In this document: one piece after another, positions 8,615 to 17,137 of the stretch | Numbering within the stretch: the first letter of the stretch is position 1 | Layout of the letters: each line of letters opens with the position of its first letter | DNA from: CBDFKU01 sp965248975 | Lineage (GTDB): Bacteria > Chloroflexota > Dehalococcoidia > Lucifugimonadales > JAGWBF01 | Reading direction: 5' to 3' | DNA: 64,000 nt | Assembly: GCA_965248975.1 (NCBI GenBank) | Contig: CBDFKU010000010.1 | Location: forward strand, 52,287 to 116,286 | Made by a program: the position numbers and the translations under genes | Notes under the pieces: model-generated | The model's database searches: none | The model's input: only the letters and a program-made list of their open reading frames with translations | Told to the model about the DNA's origin: nothing

Positions 8615-10294
8615 ATGCTTGAGCATGATGTCCTGGTAGTGGGCGCGGGCCTTGCGGGAATGCGGGCCGCCCTGGCGGCGCACCAGAGTGGGGCCAACAC
8701 GGGGATAATCAGCAAAGTGTATCCGGTGAGGAGCCACTCCAACGCTGCCCAGGGGGGCATTAACGCGGCCCTGGTCGACCGGGGCGATAGTTGGGAAGAG
8801 CACGCCTACGACACTGTGAAGGGCAGCGATTACCTGGGGGACCAGGACGCCATCGAGCTTATGTGCGGGGTGGCGGGTGAAGAGCTGATCTCCATGGAGC
8901 ACATGGGGGTGATCTTCAACCGCGATGAAGAGGGCCGGCTGGGGACCAGGGCCTTCGGCGGGCAGCGGCGAGCCAGGACCTTCTTCGTCGCCGACTTCAC
9001 CGGCCAGGCCATGCTCCACGTGCTCCACGAGCAGCTGATGAAGTCCGAGGTAGCCAGCTACGACGAGTGGTTCGTGACCACCCTCATCATAGAGGATGGG
9101 GAGTGCTGCGGTGTTGTAGCCCTGGAGATTCGCACCGGTAGGCTCTACGCCATCCGCGCCAAGACGGTTATCCTGGCCACCGGCGGTCTGGGCCGGATCT
9201 TCGAGCCCAGCACCAACGCCCTGATAGTCACGGGCGATGGCATTGCCCTGGCGTACAACTCCGGCGCGCCCCTGATGGACATGGAGATGGTCCAGTACCA
9301 TCCCACGACCCTCAAGGGCAGCGGGGTCCTGATAACCGAGGGAGCAAGGGGCGAAGGGGCCTACCTCATCAACAAGGATGGGGACCGGTTCATGGAGAGG
9401 TACGCCCCCAACATGATGGAGCTGGCCTCCAGGGACGTGGTATCCCGATCCGAAGCCACCGAGATCGCCGCCGGCAACGGGGTGGACGGCTGCGTTCTCC
9501 TGGATTGTCGCCACCTGGGTGAGCGGCTGATCAAGGAAAGGCTCTCCCAAATACTGGACATCGGGATGGACCTGGTGGGTGTTGACATAACGAAAGAGCC
9601 GATCCCGGTGCAGCCGGGTATGCACTACCAGATGGGCGGCATAAAGACGGACGTCGATGGCAGGACCAGGGTACCGGGGCTGTACGCCGCCGGGGAATGC
9701 GCCTGTGTCAGCGTGCACGGCGGCAACCGCCTGGGCGCCAACTCCCTCCTGGACACCATTGTCTTCGGGCACCGCTCCGGCAACGACGCTGCCGAGGTCT
9801 CCCAGGGCGCCGACTACAAGCCTTTCGACCCGGAGGCCTGGGTCGAGAACGAGGAGCGGCGTATCGCCGGAATGCTTGCCCGGGACGGCAATGGGGACAG
9901 GGTGGCCAAGATACGGTGGGAGATGGGGACCGCCATGGACCGCCACTTGGGCGTCTATCGGGAAGAGCAGGGCATGAAACAGGGTTTGGAAACCATAAGA
10001 CAGCTCAAGGAAAGATATGGTAAGGTACCAGTGGAGGACAAGGGGCGTATCTTCAACACGGACCTTATATTCGCCCTGGAGCTGGGGCTCATGCTGGATT
10101 GTGCGGAGACCATTGTCCTCAGTGCCCTCGAGCGAAAGGAAAGCCGTGGGGCTCAGTACCGGACGGACTATCCGGCGCGGGACGACGAGAACTGGATCAA
10201 GCACATACTGGTCACGCCCTCCGATGACGGCCCCCAGGTCTCCTACATGCCGGTGGTCGTAACCCAGTGGATACCCGAAGAGAGGAAGTACTGA
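8615..10294 (+). CDS. sdhA: Succinate dehydrogenase / fumarate reductase flavoprotein subunit
   Basis: Catalytic FAD subunit of complex II, 559 residues. N-terminal FAD site 'DVLVVGAGLAGMRAAL'; 'RSHSNAAQGGINAAL' contains the histidine expected to bind FAD covalently (His41); the substrate loop reads 'HPTTLKGSGVLITEGARGEG'; 'SVHGGNRLGANSLLD' is the C-terminal FAD/active-site motif. The ATG at 8615 has AGGAAACAAGG upstream. Its stop overlaps the sdhB start (TGATG at 10292-10296). The direction of the reaction (succinate oxidation or fumarate reduction) cannot be told from sequence. No classical cytochrome b membrane anchor is found in the operon; a CCG-domain subunit follows instead. Confidence 0.95.
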   Translation: MLEHDVLVVGAGLAGMRAALAAHQSGANTGIISKVYPVRSHSNAAQGGINAALVDRGDSWEEHAYDTVKGSDYLGDQDAIELMCGVAGEELISMEHMGVIFNRDEEGRLGTRAFGGQRRARTFFVADFTGQAMLHVLHEQLMKSEVASYDEWFVTTLIIEDGECCGVVALEIRTGRLYAIRAKTVILATGGLGRIFEPSTNALIVTGDGIALAYNSGAPLMDMEMVQYHPTTLKGSGVLITEGARGEGAYLINKDGDRFMERYAPNMMELASRDVVSRSEATEIAAGNGVDGCVLLDCRHLGERLIKERLSQILDIGMDLVGVDITKEPIPVQPGMHYQMGGIKTDVDGRTRVPGLYAAGECACVSVHGGNRLGANSLLDTIVFGHRSGNDAAEVSQGADYKPFDPEAWVENEERRIAGMLARDGNGDRVAKIRWEMGTAMDRHLGVYREEQGMKQGLETIRQLKERYGKVPVEDKGRIFNTDLIFALELGLMLDCAETIVLSALERKESRGAQYRTDYPARDDENWIKHILVTPSDDGPQVSYMPVVVTQWIPEERKY

Positions 10295-11247
10295 TGGAAG
10301 TCTCCTTCAAGGTCAGACGGTACGATCCAGAATCGGAAAACCCGGCCCCCTACTGGTCGGACTATACCGTGGAAATAGACCGGTTCACCACGGTCCTGGA
10401 CAGCCTGATCAAGATCAGGGAGGACATGGACGGCAGCCTGGCCCTGCGGTGCTCTTGCCGCAGCGCCATCTGCGGGTCCTGCGCCATGCGAATAAACGGC
10501 CACGCTGCATTGGCCTGCAAGACGCGGGTGTCGACCATCTCACCCAACGGCGAGTCCGTCACGGTTGAGCCGGCGGGAGTGATGCCGGTGATGAAGGACC
10601 TGGTTGTGGACATGACCCTCTTCTGGGACAAGGTCCGGGCGGTGGAGCCCTGGCTGCAACCCCAGGGTCCCGAGCCGGAAGGCGAGTACATCGCGCCCAA
10701 CGAAGACATGTTACACCTGGCCGGTGTGATGGACTGCATCATGTGCGGCGCCTGCGTTTCCGACTGCACCGTGTTGGAGGTGGATCCCAACTTCCTGGGT
10801 CCTGCCGCCCTGGCCAAGGCCTACCGCTTCGTTGGCGATCCCAGGGATGCCGAGGACAAGAGCCGCCTGGAGTTTCTGAGCCAGTACGGCGGCGTCTGGG
10901 ACTGCACCCGCTGCTACGAGTGCGTCGAGGTGTGTCCCAAGGGAGTGGCGCCCATGGAGCGGATCATGGCCTTGAGGGACAAGGCCATGCGGGCCGGCTT
11001 CGACGATACAATCGGGGCCCGCCACACCGACGCCTTCATCGAGCTAGTGGGCCACGGTGGGCGCCTGGACGAGCTGAAGCTGCCCCTGAAGACCTTCGGC
11101 ATGTTCAACTTGCCCGGCATGCTCAGCCTGGCGCCGGTGGGCCTGCGGGCCGCCATGAGGGGTAAGATGCCTCCCATCGTCCACAAGATGATTCCCAACG
11201 TGGAGAACGTCCGGCGCATATTCAGAAGACTGGAGCCCGAAGAGTAA
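10294..11247 (+). CDS. sdhB: Succinate dehydrogenase / fumarate reductase iron-sulfur subunit
   Basis: Electron-transfer subunit of complex II, 317 residues. The ferredoxin-like N-terminus has the [2Fe-2S] ligands in 'CSCRSAICGSCAM'. The C-terminal half has two cluster-binding stretches, 'CIMCGACVSDCTVLE' and 'CTRCYECVEVCPKG'. The start is the ATG overlapping the sdhA stop; an upstream TTG-type start is not needed. About 60 residues after the last cysteines extend the protein beyond the usual length of about 240, a feature also seen in complex II variants that pair with CCG-domain subunits. It overlaps the next gene as TAATG. Confidence 0.95.
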   Translation: MEVSFKVRRYDPESENPAPYWSDYTVEIDRFTTVLDSLIKIREDMDGSLALRCSCRSAICGSCAMRINGHAALACKTRVSTISPNGESVTVEPAGVMPVMKDLVVDMTLFWDKVRAVEPWLQPQGPEPEGEYIAPNEDMLHLAGVMDCIMCGACVSDCTVLEVDPNFLGPAALAKAYRFVGDPRDAEDKSRLEFLSQYGGVWDCTRCYECVEVCPKGVAPMERIMALRDKAMRAGFDDTIGARHTDAFIELVGHGGRLDELKLPLKTFGMFNLPGMLSLAPVGLRAAMRGKMPPIVHKMIPNVENVRRIFRRLEPEE

Positions 11248-12155
11248 TGGTAAAGTACGCTTTCTTCCCGGGGTGCGTCTCCAGGGGCGGGTGCCCCGAG
11301 CTGTATCCTGCGGCCATGCGGGTCTGCGACAAGCTGGGGATCGAGCTCGAGGAGCTGACCGGGGCCTCTTGCACCGGCGCTGGGGTCCTCCAGGAGAAGA
11401 ACCAGTTCCTGGGAGACGTGCTCAACGCCCGCACGTTCGCCATGGCTGAGGGCCTGGGACTTCCAATAATGACCATATGCAGCACCTGCCAGGGGGTGAT
11501 GAGCCAGGCCAACAAGCGTCTGGTGGACGACCCCGAGCATCGGGCCAGGGTCAACGCGGAGCTGTCCGACGAAGGCCTCGAGTACAAAGGGACGGCGGTG
11601 ATCAAGCACCTTCTCTGGGTCATCATCGAGGACGTGGGCCTGGAGACGCTACGCAGCCACGTCACTGCCCCACTGAGCCATCTCCGGGTGGCGCCCTTCT
11701 ACGGGTGTTACATACTGCGCCCCAGCAACGCCCTGGGCTTCGACGAGAACCCCCAGCGCCAGACCTCTTTGGAGTCGGTGATCGAGGCCCTGGGGGGCGA
11801 GGTGGTGGACTTTCCGGGCAAGGCCCGGTGCTGCGGCTTCCCCATCCTTACCATCAACGAGCGCAACTCGGTGGCGATGGTGGCTAAGCACACCGCCGAG
11901 GCCGTCGACCTGGGCGCGGACGCCATGGTGACTCCCTGCCCCCTGTGCCATCTTAACCTGGACGGGTACCAGCCAAAGGCCATGGCCCAGGCCCAGCGCA
12001 AGATCGACCTGCCCATACTGCACCTACCCCAGCTCATGGGCCTGGCCATGGGCCTGGTCCCGGGGGACCTGGGGTTGCAGCGGCACATCATCTCGCCAGA
12101 GAAACTGGTGGCGACCAAGGTAGGGTTCCCAGTCAAGTCGTCACTACAGGGGTAG
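11247..12155 (+). CDS. CCG-domain (HdrB/SdhE-like) subunit of complex II
   Basis: A 302-residue protein of the heterodisulfide reductase subunit B family. Two cysteine-rich CCG regions are visible: the first begins with 'FFPGCVSRGGCPE' and includes 'CSTCQGVM'; the second has 'PFYGCYILRP', 'KARCCGFPILT' and 'TPCPLCHLNLD'. In archaea and some bacteria such proteins (SdhE type) take the place of the cytochrome b anchor, binding an unusual iron-sulfur cluster and passing electrons to quinone at the membrane surface. Its start overlaps the sdhB stop, strong evidence for a three-subunit complex. I infer that this complex II lacks classical anchors, unless they are encoded elsewhere. Confidence 0.85.
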   Translation: MVKYAFFPGCVSRGGCPELYPAAMRVCDKLGIELEELTGASCTGAGVLQEKNQFLGDVLNARTFAMAEGLGLPIMTICSTCQGVMSQANKRLVDDPEHRARVNAELSDEGLEYKGTAVIKHLLWVIIEDVGLETLRSHVTAPLSHLRVAPFYGCYILRPSNALGFDENPQRQTSLESVIEALGGEVVDFPGKARCCGFPILTINERNSVAMVAKHTAEAVDLGADAMVTPCPLCHLNLDGYQPKAMAQAQRKIDLPILHLPQLMGLAMGLVPGDLGLQRHIISPEKLVATKVGFPVKSSLQG

Positions 12156-12384
12156 GGGGCCGCCAACACTTACCGGTATAGTTCACCTCGATCCGGTCGA
12201 ACCACTTGACTCCCTTCCTGCCCGGCGCCACCAGCCGTGGCAGGTGGCCATGAGAATGGGGCAGGGCCTCGCCACCCACCCGCGTCGCCGGCAGATAGGC
12301 GTCGGCCTCCTCCAGGGAGAAACGCCTGTAGTACCCGGTCACAGAGCGGACCCTTCCAGGCGAGCAGGGCAACGCGGGTACCAC
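12150..12384 (-). pseudogene. C-terminal fragment of a molybdopterin-dependent (sulfite-oxidase-like) oxidoreductase
   Basis: On the minus strand an 80-residue reading frame contains 'GYYRRFSLEEADAYLPATRV', then 'GGEALPHSHGHLPRLVAPG' and 'GVKWFDRIEVN'. These match the well-conserved C-terminal part of the oxidoreductase molybdopterin-binding domain (substrate and pterin contacts 'HGxPxRLVAPG' and the 'KW' motif). The cofactor-binding N-terminal two thirds are absent: upstream lies the unrelated kinase gene. It is therefore a remnant of a deleted gene. The exact ends of the remnant are approximate. Confidence 0.65.
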
Positions 12385-12392
12385 GTGATCAG

Positions 12393-12944
12393 CTACAACC
12401 GAGCGGTAGCTTTGTTGGCCAGTATGTATTCTACTGTTTCATTGGCACTAAGGTCGCTTGAGTCTACCCAGAGCCCAGTGCCAGTCAGTTCTTCCCTGAA
12501 TATGGGCGCCAGATGGACCCACTCGGCCGCCACAGTCTTCTCTTCTCGGTTTTGGTCCCGAGACAGAGCTACGTCTTGGCAGGGAGCCAGCACGACCAAG
12601 TGAAGTGCCTGGTGAGCCAGATGCCTCTGGTATTCGGCCAGCAGAGCCCCGAAAGCGACGACATAATCGAGAACTGGGATGAAGCCCGCCGCGCTGAAAG
12701 ACCGTGCGAGAAGGCACTGGTTACATATGTTGAGTTCTATCTGACGCATCGCCTCGGCTTCTGGCTTCTCTCCCGGCCACACTGCGCCACTCACGATCCA
12801 TTCCTGAAGCCGGTCACCTTCAATATGGGCTCCTCTGCCCATCCGACCGGCTAACAGCCGGGCCACGGTTGTCTTGCCGGCACCTGGAATGCCTGTGACG
12901 AGCCACGCCTCTTTCACCAGGGCTCCTTGGGAAAGCGCCTCCAC
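12393..12944 (-). CDS. P-loop kinase-like protein (AAA_33 / phosphotransferase type)
   Basis: A 183-residue single-domain P-loop protein. Walker A is 'GIPGAGKTT' near the N-terminus, followed by 'HIEGDRLQEWIVSGAVWPG' which resembles the acceptor-binding part of gluconate kinase, zeta toxin and antibiotic phosphotransferases. A lid-like segment 'SRDQNREEKTVAAEWVHL' follows. The substrate is unknown. It is a lone gene flanked by two gene remnants, so the neighbourhood has been rearranged. The start is ATG at 12944; a GTG nine codons inside is also possible. Confidence 0.7.
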   Translation of the reverse strand: MEALSQGALVKEAWLVTGIPGAGKTTVARLLAGRMGRGAHIEGDRLQEWIVSGAVWPGEKPEAEAMRQIELNICNQCLLARSFSAAGFIPVLDYVVAFGALLAEYQRHLAHQALHLVVLAPCQDVALSRDQNREEKTVAAEWVHLAPIFREELTGTGLWVDSSDLSANETVEYILANKATARL

Positions 12945-12948
12945 GCGA

Positions 12949-13107
12949 TTACATGCGAATTGTATGACGACGAGGTATGAGCTGCACTTGACTGGCCCCT
13001 TCCAGAGGCAATTCGTATAGCTCGCCCTTTACAAGCTCCAAACGATGATTGAAGGTGGGAAGTCGAATCAACTCTTCGGTGGTTGGCAGGATCTTGAGAG
13101 TGCGCAT
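12949..13107 (-). pseudogene. N-terminal fragment of a Uma2-family (DUF820) endonuclease-like protein
   Basis: A 52-codon frame on the minus strand reads 'LPTTEELIRLP' then 'HRLELVKGELYELPLEG' before an early stop. This is the characteristic start of Uma2/DUF820 proteins, which have a restriction-endonuclease-like fold and normally run to about 190 residues. The catalytic core is missing, so this is a truncated copy. Uma2 genes are often present in many copies in Chloroflexota and cyanobacteria. Confidence 0.6.
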
Positions 13108-13121
13108 ATCCTGTCCCTTGC

Positions 13122-14423
13122 TTACTCCCTTAGTCGGTCGATGGCCGAGGCAAAGACCTCGATAGTCCGGTCCACGTCCTCCGACGAGTGAGCTAGCGAC
13201 GGATAGAACTTGTCGGGCCAGTTCTTGAGGATTCCTTGATCCAGGAGAAGGCGGTTGAACCTTCCCATCGTCGCGGTGTCGGCCTTCAGTGTGCCACGGT
13301 AGTCGGTGATCGGCTCTTCGGCGAAGAAAAACCCGAACATCGGGTCCTCCCCCGCAGGCTGTGTTGGGATCTCCGCCTCCCGAAAGAGCCGTTGCAGTGC
13401 TTCACGAAGCCTGCGCCCTGTAGCGTGAAGTTGCTGGTAGACCCCCTCTTTTCTGAGCTCGGCGAGGGTTGACAGGCCGGCGGCGCAGGCCACGGGGCTC
13501 CCGTTGAGGGTGCCTATCTGGGGTACGTAGTTTTCCGGGTCGGCCGCGTCCTGATCGTATATCGACATGATCTCTTCTCTGCCCGTTATCACGGCAAGGG
13601 GGAAGCCGCCGCCGACTATCTTGCCCATCGCAGCCATGTCCGGGGTGACGCCGTAGTACTCCTGGGCGCCTCCGTAGGCCAGGCGAAAGCCGGTGACCAC
13701 CTCGTCGAAGATCAAGGGAATCTGGTAGTGGGCCGTAACATCCCTCAAGGCCTGGAGGAACCCCGGTAACGGCGGGAGGGTGCGCTGCATCGGCTCGACG
13801 ACCAGCCCCGCAATCTCGTCGTGGTGTTTCTCGATGATGGCGATGGTGGTCTCGGCGTCGTTGTAGGGCGCGACCAGCATCGTCTCCTTCAAGACCTCGG
13901 GGATGCCAGGATAGCTGGGAACGGGCTCCGGAAAGGGCTTCAAGTCCCCGGGGCCGGGGACCAGGCTCATGACTGCGTAGTCGCTGGAGCCGTGATAGGC
14001 GCCTTCGAACTTCATGATCTTATCACGCTTGCGGAAGCTGCGGGCCGCCCTGAGGCACTGGAAAACCGCGTCGGTCCCGCTGGTCGAGAATCGGACTCGG
14101 TCGGCGCAGGGCACAGCTTTGGTGATCTCCTCGGCCAGGAGGACGGCGTTCTCGTTGGTCGAGAAGAAGGTGCTGCCCCGTTCCACCGCCTCTATTACCG
14201 CGGCCACCACCGCCGGATGGGCGTGGCCCAGCACGATGGGGCCCGAACCCATGAGGTAATCTATGTATTCCTTGCCGTTCACGTCCCATACTCGGGAGCC
14301 CTTGCCTTCTCGCAGGATCAGGCGATGTTCCGGGTCGAAGGCCATGTTGCCGGTGTTGGACCCGGGCAGGAGTCGGTCGGCCAGCTCCTGAAGGTCTCTT
14401 CCCTTCCGGTTGCGATCCTGCAT
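13122..14423 (-). CDS. Glutamate-1-semialdehyde aminomutase-like class III aminotransferase
   Basis: A PLP-dependent class III aminotransferase of 433 residues. Visible are 'GSGPIVLGHAHPAVVAAV', 'RFSTSGTDAVFQCLRAAR', 'FEGAYHGSSDYAV', 'LIFDEVVTGFRLAYGG' (Asp that binds the PLP ring nitrogen) and 'MAAMGKIVGGGFPLAVITG' with the Schiff-base lysine. The family includes HemL, but many paralogues act on other amino acids or amines. No other haem gene is nearby and the next gene, divergent, is an SDR dehydrogenase, so a catabolic role is as likely as tetrapyrrole synthesis. The start at 14423 is chosen because GGAGGAGG lies just upstream; an ATG ten codons earlier is in frame. Confidence 0.85.
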   Translation of the reverse strand: MQDRNRKGRDLQELADRLLPGSNTGNMAFDPEHRLILREGKGSRVWDVNGKEYIDYLMGSGPIVLGHAHPAVVAAVIEAVERGSTFFSTNENAVLLAEEITKAVPCADRVRFSTSGTDAVFQCLRAARSFRKRDKIMKFEGAYHGSSDYAVMSLVPGPGDLKPFPEPVPSYPGIPEVLKETMLVAPYNDAETTIAIIEKHHDEIAGLVVEPMQRTLPPLPGFLQALRDVTAHYQIPLIFDEVVTGFRLAYGGAQEYYGVTPDMAAMGKIVGGGFPLAVITGREEIMSIYDQDAADPENYVPQIGTLNGSPVACAAGLSTLAELRKEGVYQQLHATGRRLREALQRLFREAEIPTQPAGEDPMFGFFFAEEPITDYRGTLKADTATMGRFNRLLLDQGILKNWPDKFYPSLAHSSEDVDRTIEVFASAIDRLRE

Positions 14424-14614
14424 CGAACCTCCTCCGATTCTGCCCGATTCCATCTCCTATTTCATCTCAATCCTAGCAGAACGCTGCTGGATACACCAGG
14501 CAGTGGAGCGCTCGGTTGGATTGACGCCGGTGACAACCCGGTTTACACTCCGAACCGTAGATTCGGGTTCATGATGTGCAGAGAGACGGGAAGCTTCGTA
14601 TCGGAGGTCACGAG

Positions 14615-15412
14615 ATGGGCATATCGGAGTTTGAAATCCAGGGGAAGAAGGTGCTTTGTGTCGGGGCTGGCAGAGGCATTGGCAAGGGCATCGCCCTGGC
14701 CTTCGCCGATGCCGGCGCGGACGTGGCCGTCACGGGCCTGACTTCCGTAGGGGCGAACAAGGTCGCCGAAGAGGTCAGGTTAGCCGGACGTCGCGGGTTG
14801 GCCTTCTCGGGGGATGCGACGAAGGGCGCAGACATGGACCGGTTGGCAGTCGAGGTCTTGCGGGAGTTCGGCCATCTGGACGTGCTGGTGAACTGCGTCG
14901 GCGATGCTATACCGAAGCCCCTGGTCGCGCTGCCGGGCAGCGGATCTCCCGGGATGAGCGAAGCCGACTGGCACCACATCGTGGACGTGAACCTCACCGA
15001 AGCCTTCCAGGGATGCCGAGCCTTCGGTTCCCACTTCCTTGAGCGTAAGGAGGGCAGCGTTATCAACGTCTCCGGGTTCGCCTCGTTCCGGGCCAGGGCA
15101 GGCAGCTCGGCTTACGATGCCGCCAAGGCTGGCGTGATGCGGTTCACCGAGAGCCTCGCCCAGGAATGGGCCCCCTACGGCGTGCGGGTGAACTGTATCG
15201 CTCCTGGGATATTCCCAGACCCTGACCAGATGTCTCCCGAAGACTATCGGGCCCATGGGGAAAAGATGTCGGAGATGGTGCCGCTGGGCCGTGTTGGACT
15301 GCTAAAGGAGGTGGGCTACCTGGCGGTGTACCTGGCATCGCCGGTAGCAGGCTATGTCACCGGCCAGACCTGGGCAATTGACGGCGGCATCAGCATAAAG
15401 GGACCATTGTGA
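14615..15412 (+). CDS. Short-chain dehydrogenase/reductase
   Basis: NAD(P)-dependent oxidoreductase of the classical SDR family, 265 residues. The cofactor motif is 'CVGAGRGIGKGIALAFADAG', a slight variant of TGxxxGxG. The catalytic tetrad is seen as the Asn in 'VDVNLTEAF', Ser in 'VINVSGFASF', and Tyr/Lys in 'SAYDAAKAGV'. The C-terminal 'YVTGQTWAIDGGISI' is usual. The start at 14615 has GGAGGT six bases upstream. It is transcribed divergently from the aminotransferase. Substrate unknown. Confidence 0.9.
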   Translation: MGISEFEIQGKKVLCVGAGRGIGKGIALAFADAGADVAVTGLTSVGANKVAEEVRLAGRRGLAFSGDATKGADMDRLAVEVLREFGHLDVLVNCVGDAIPKPLVALPGSGSPGMSEADWHHIVDVNLTEAFQGCRAFGSHFLERKEGSVINVSGFASFRARAGSSAYDAAKAGVMRFTESLAQEWAPYGVRVNCIAPGIFPDPDQMSPEDYRAHGEKMSEMVPLGRVGLLKEVGYLAVYLASPVAGYVTGQTWAIDGGISIKGPL

Positions 15413-15452
15413 AGCCAATTGTCGGGCTACGGCGTGGGTCGAGAGGCTATGA

Positions 15453-16811
15453 TCAGTTGAGGCCCGGCGGGACCAGCTCCACTCCCAACACCGACTCGCA
15501 CCATCGGCCTACCGCCAGGAGGCGCGTTTCCGCGAACGGAGGACTGGCAAGCTGTATTCCCAGGGGCAGGCCCGAGGCGGACAGGCCGGACGGTATCGTG
15601 ACCGTGGGCAGGCCCGATGAGGTCCAGGGGCTCTGGAACTGGGGGTCGCCGGTGGTGTTCAGGTCCCTGGGCGCCGGAGCGGGAGTGGTGGGGGTAAGCA
15701 GTGCGTCGACCCGATTGGCCAGGGCGGTCATCTCTTCCCGGAAGCGGCGGCGCATCCGCTGGGCCTGTACATACCGCACTCCAGGGATGAGCATACCGGC
15801 TTCGATCACAACCCGTAGGTTAGGGCCGTAATCGTCGGCCCGGTCCCGGAAGCTCTGCTCGTGGAAGGCCGCGCACTCCACGTTCATGATGGTCCTGTGG
15901 GCGGCATAGCAGCTGGTAAAGCTGGATGGCAGGGATACCTCCTCCACGATGGCCCCGGCGCCGGCTAGCCGATTGGCGGTATCCTCGGTGTGCTTTCTCG
16001 TCTCCTCGTCGCAGCGCTCCAGGAAGTGCTGCCGTATCAGGCCGATTCGGGGCGGGCTCGCCAGGCCGTCCAGAGCGGCGAGGTAGTCCGGCACCGTTTC
16101 CGTCGATGAGCCGGGGTCGTTGGGATCGTGCCCGGCCATGGCCCCAAGCATGATGGCAGCGTCCTCTACGGTGCGAACGATGATACCGACGGTGTCCAAG
16201 GACCAGCTTACAGGGATCACGCCGTATCGGCTGATCCGTCCATAGGTGGGCTTGAGGCCGACCACCCCGTTGTACGAAGCCGGCCGGCAGGTGGAGCCCC
16301 CGGTCTGGGAGCCCAGGGTCGCTGGGCAGGTCCGGGAGGCTACTGCGACTGCCGATCCGCTGCTGGAACCCCCAGGGGTGTGGGCCGGGTTCCAGGGGTT
16401 GCGAGACGGCGAAGGGTCGGCGTTGGCGAACTCGGTAGTGACCGCCTTGCCTAGGATAATGGCGCCGGCCTCCTTCAGCCGGGCCACGCTGGTGGCATCG
16501 TAGGTTGGCACGAAGTCCGAGTAGATTCGGGAACCCGCCGCGGTTCTCACGCCATCTGTGTAGTAGATGTCCTTGAGGCCCACGGGGACCCCGTGGAGAG
16601 GGCCGACCGGGCTCCCGGCTTCGAGCTCCGCGTCCCGCTGGCGGGCTGTAGTCAGGACCTCTTCGCGGTCGACGGTGACCCAGGCTTGAAGCGAGGGCTC
16701 CAGACGCTGCAGACGGTCGAGAAGGGACTCGGCCAAATCGACCGAGGAGATATCCCCTCTTTTGATAGCCCCGGCGGCCTGGGCCGCCGTCAGGTCAAAA
16801 GGCTCAGTCAT
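15453..16811 (-). CDS. Amidase (amidase signature family)
   Basis: Hydrolase of the Ser-cisSer-Lys amidase signature family, 452 residues. The catalytic lysine lies in 'GVPVGLKDIYYTDGV'; the Gly/Ser-rich signature is 'TPGGSSSGSAVAVASRTCPA', and the nucleophile region is 'GSQTGGSTCRPASYNGV'. It is convergent with the SDR gene. The upstream small gene (16891-17082) resembles AtzG/GatC-type partner subunits, so the pair is probably a two-subunit amide hydrolase like AtzE-AtzG. It could also be a generic amidase; it is not GatA, since no gatB is nearby and the specificity region differs. Confidence 0.9.
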   Translation of the reverse strand: MTEPFDLTAAQAAGAIKRGDISSVDLAESLLDRLQRLEPSLQAWVTVDREEVLTTARQRDAELEAGSPVGPLHGVPVGLKDIYYTDGVRTAAGSRIYSDFVPTYDATSVARLKEAGAIILGKAVTTEFANADPSPSRNPWNPAHTPGGSSSGSAVAVASRTCPATLGSQTGGSTCRPASYNGVVGLKPTYGRISRYGVIPVSWSLDTVGIIVRTVEDAAIMLGAMAGHDPNDPGSSTETVPDYLAALDGLASPPRIGLIRQHFLERCDEETRKHTEDTANRLAGAGAIVEEVSLPSSFTSCYAAHRTIMNVECAAFHEQSFRDRADDYGPNLRVVIEAGMLIPGVRYVQAQRMRRRFREEMTALANRVDALLTPTTPAPAPRDLNTTGDPQFQSPWTSSGLPTVTIPSGLSASGLPLGIQLASPPFAETRLLAVGRWCESVLGVELVPPGLN

Positions 16812-16890
16812 GGCAACTCTCCTGGTCTAGGGTCAACGAAGAAGGGGATCGGGCCGCGCCCGGTGGGTGCCATGCGTGGACAGCGGTGGG

Positions 16891-17082
16891 TTAAAGCAGG
16901 AAGAAGCCCGGCTCTTGCTCGGGGTCCGGAGGGTTCTGGCGGACGATCCACAGATTGTCGGCGACCCCCTCCAAGAACGGGCGGATGACCTCCGCCCTAT
17001 CCATGCCCCAGAGCTCGGCGGCCTTGTCTACCAGCTCTCGGGCTATCTGGTCGCGGTCCAGCCTGGGGTCCATTGTCACCAT
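16891..17082 (-). CDS. Small AtzG/GatC-like amidase partner protein (DUF4089-like)
   Basis: A 63-residue protein just upstream of the amidase, same strand. It has two amphipathic helices, 'DRDQIARELVDKAAELWGM' and 'IRPFLEGVADNLWIVRQNPP', and ends with an acidic/proline segment 'PDPEQEPGFFLL'. Size, helix pattern and position fit AtzG-type proteins, which stabilise the amidase AtzE, much as GatC does for GatA. The assignment relies on pattern and context, not on a sharp motif. The ATG at 17082 has GGAGAG eight bases upstream; a GTG-type start thirteen codons earlier is less likely. Confidence 0.5.
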   Translation of the reverse strand: MVTMDPRLDRDQIARELVDKAAELWGMDRAEVIRPFLEGVADNLWIVRQNPPDPEQEPGFFLL

Positions 17083-17137
17083 TCTGAACTCTCCACCTGA
17101 GGTTCGGTCGACCTGCGGCATGGCGGCCGGGCCGGGA

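Noticed and set aside
8045..10204. Minus-strand open frame of 719 codons across the Nudix gene and sdhA
   Set aside because: It is a shadow of strongly conserved plus-strand genes; the translation is low-complexity in His, Gly and Val with no domain.
13122..14423. Assignment as hemL
   Set aside because: The family contains many paralogues and no haem-synthesis gene lies nearby, so the specific symbol is not supported.
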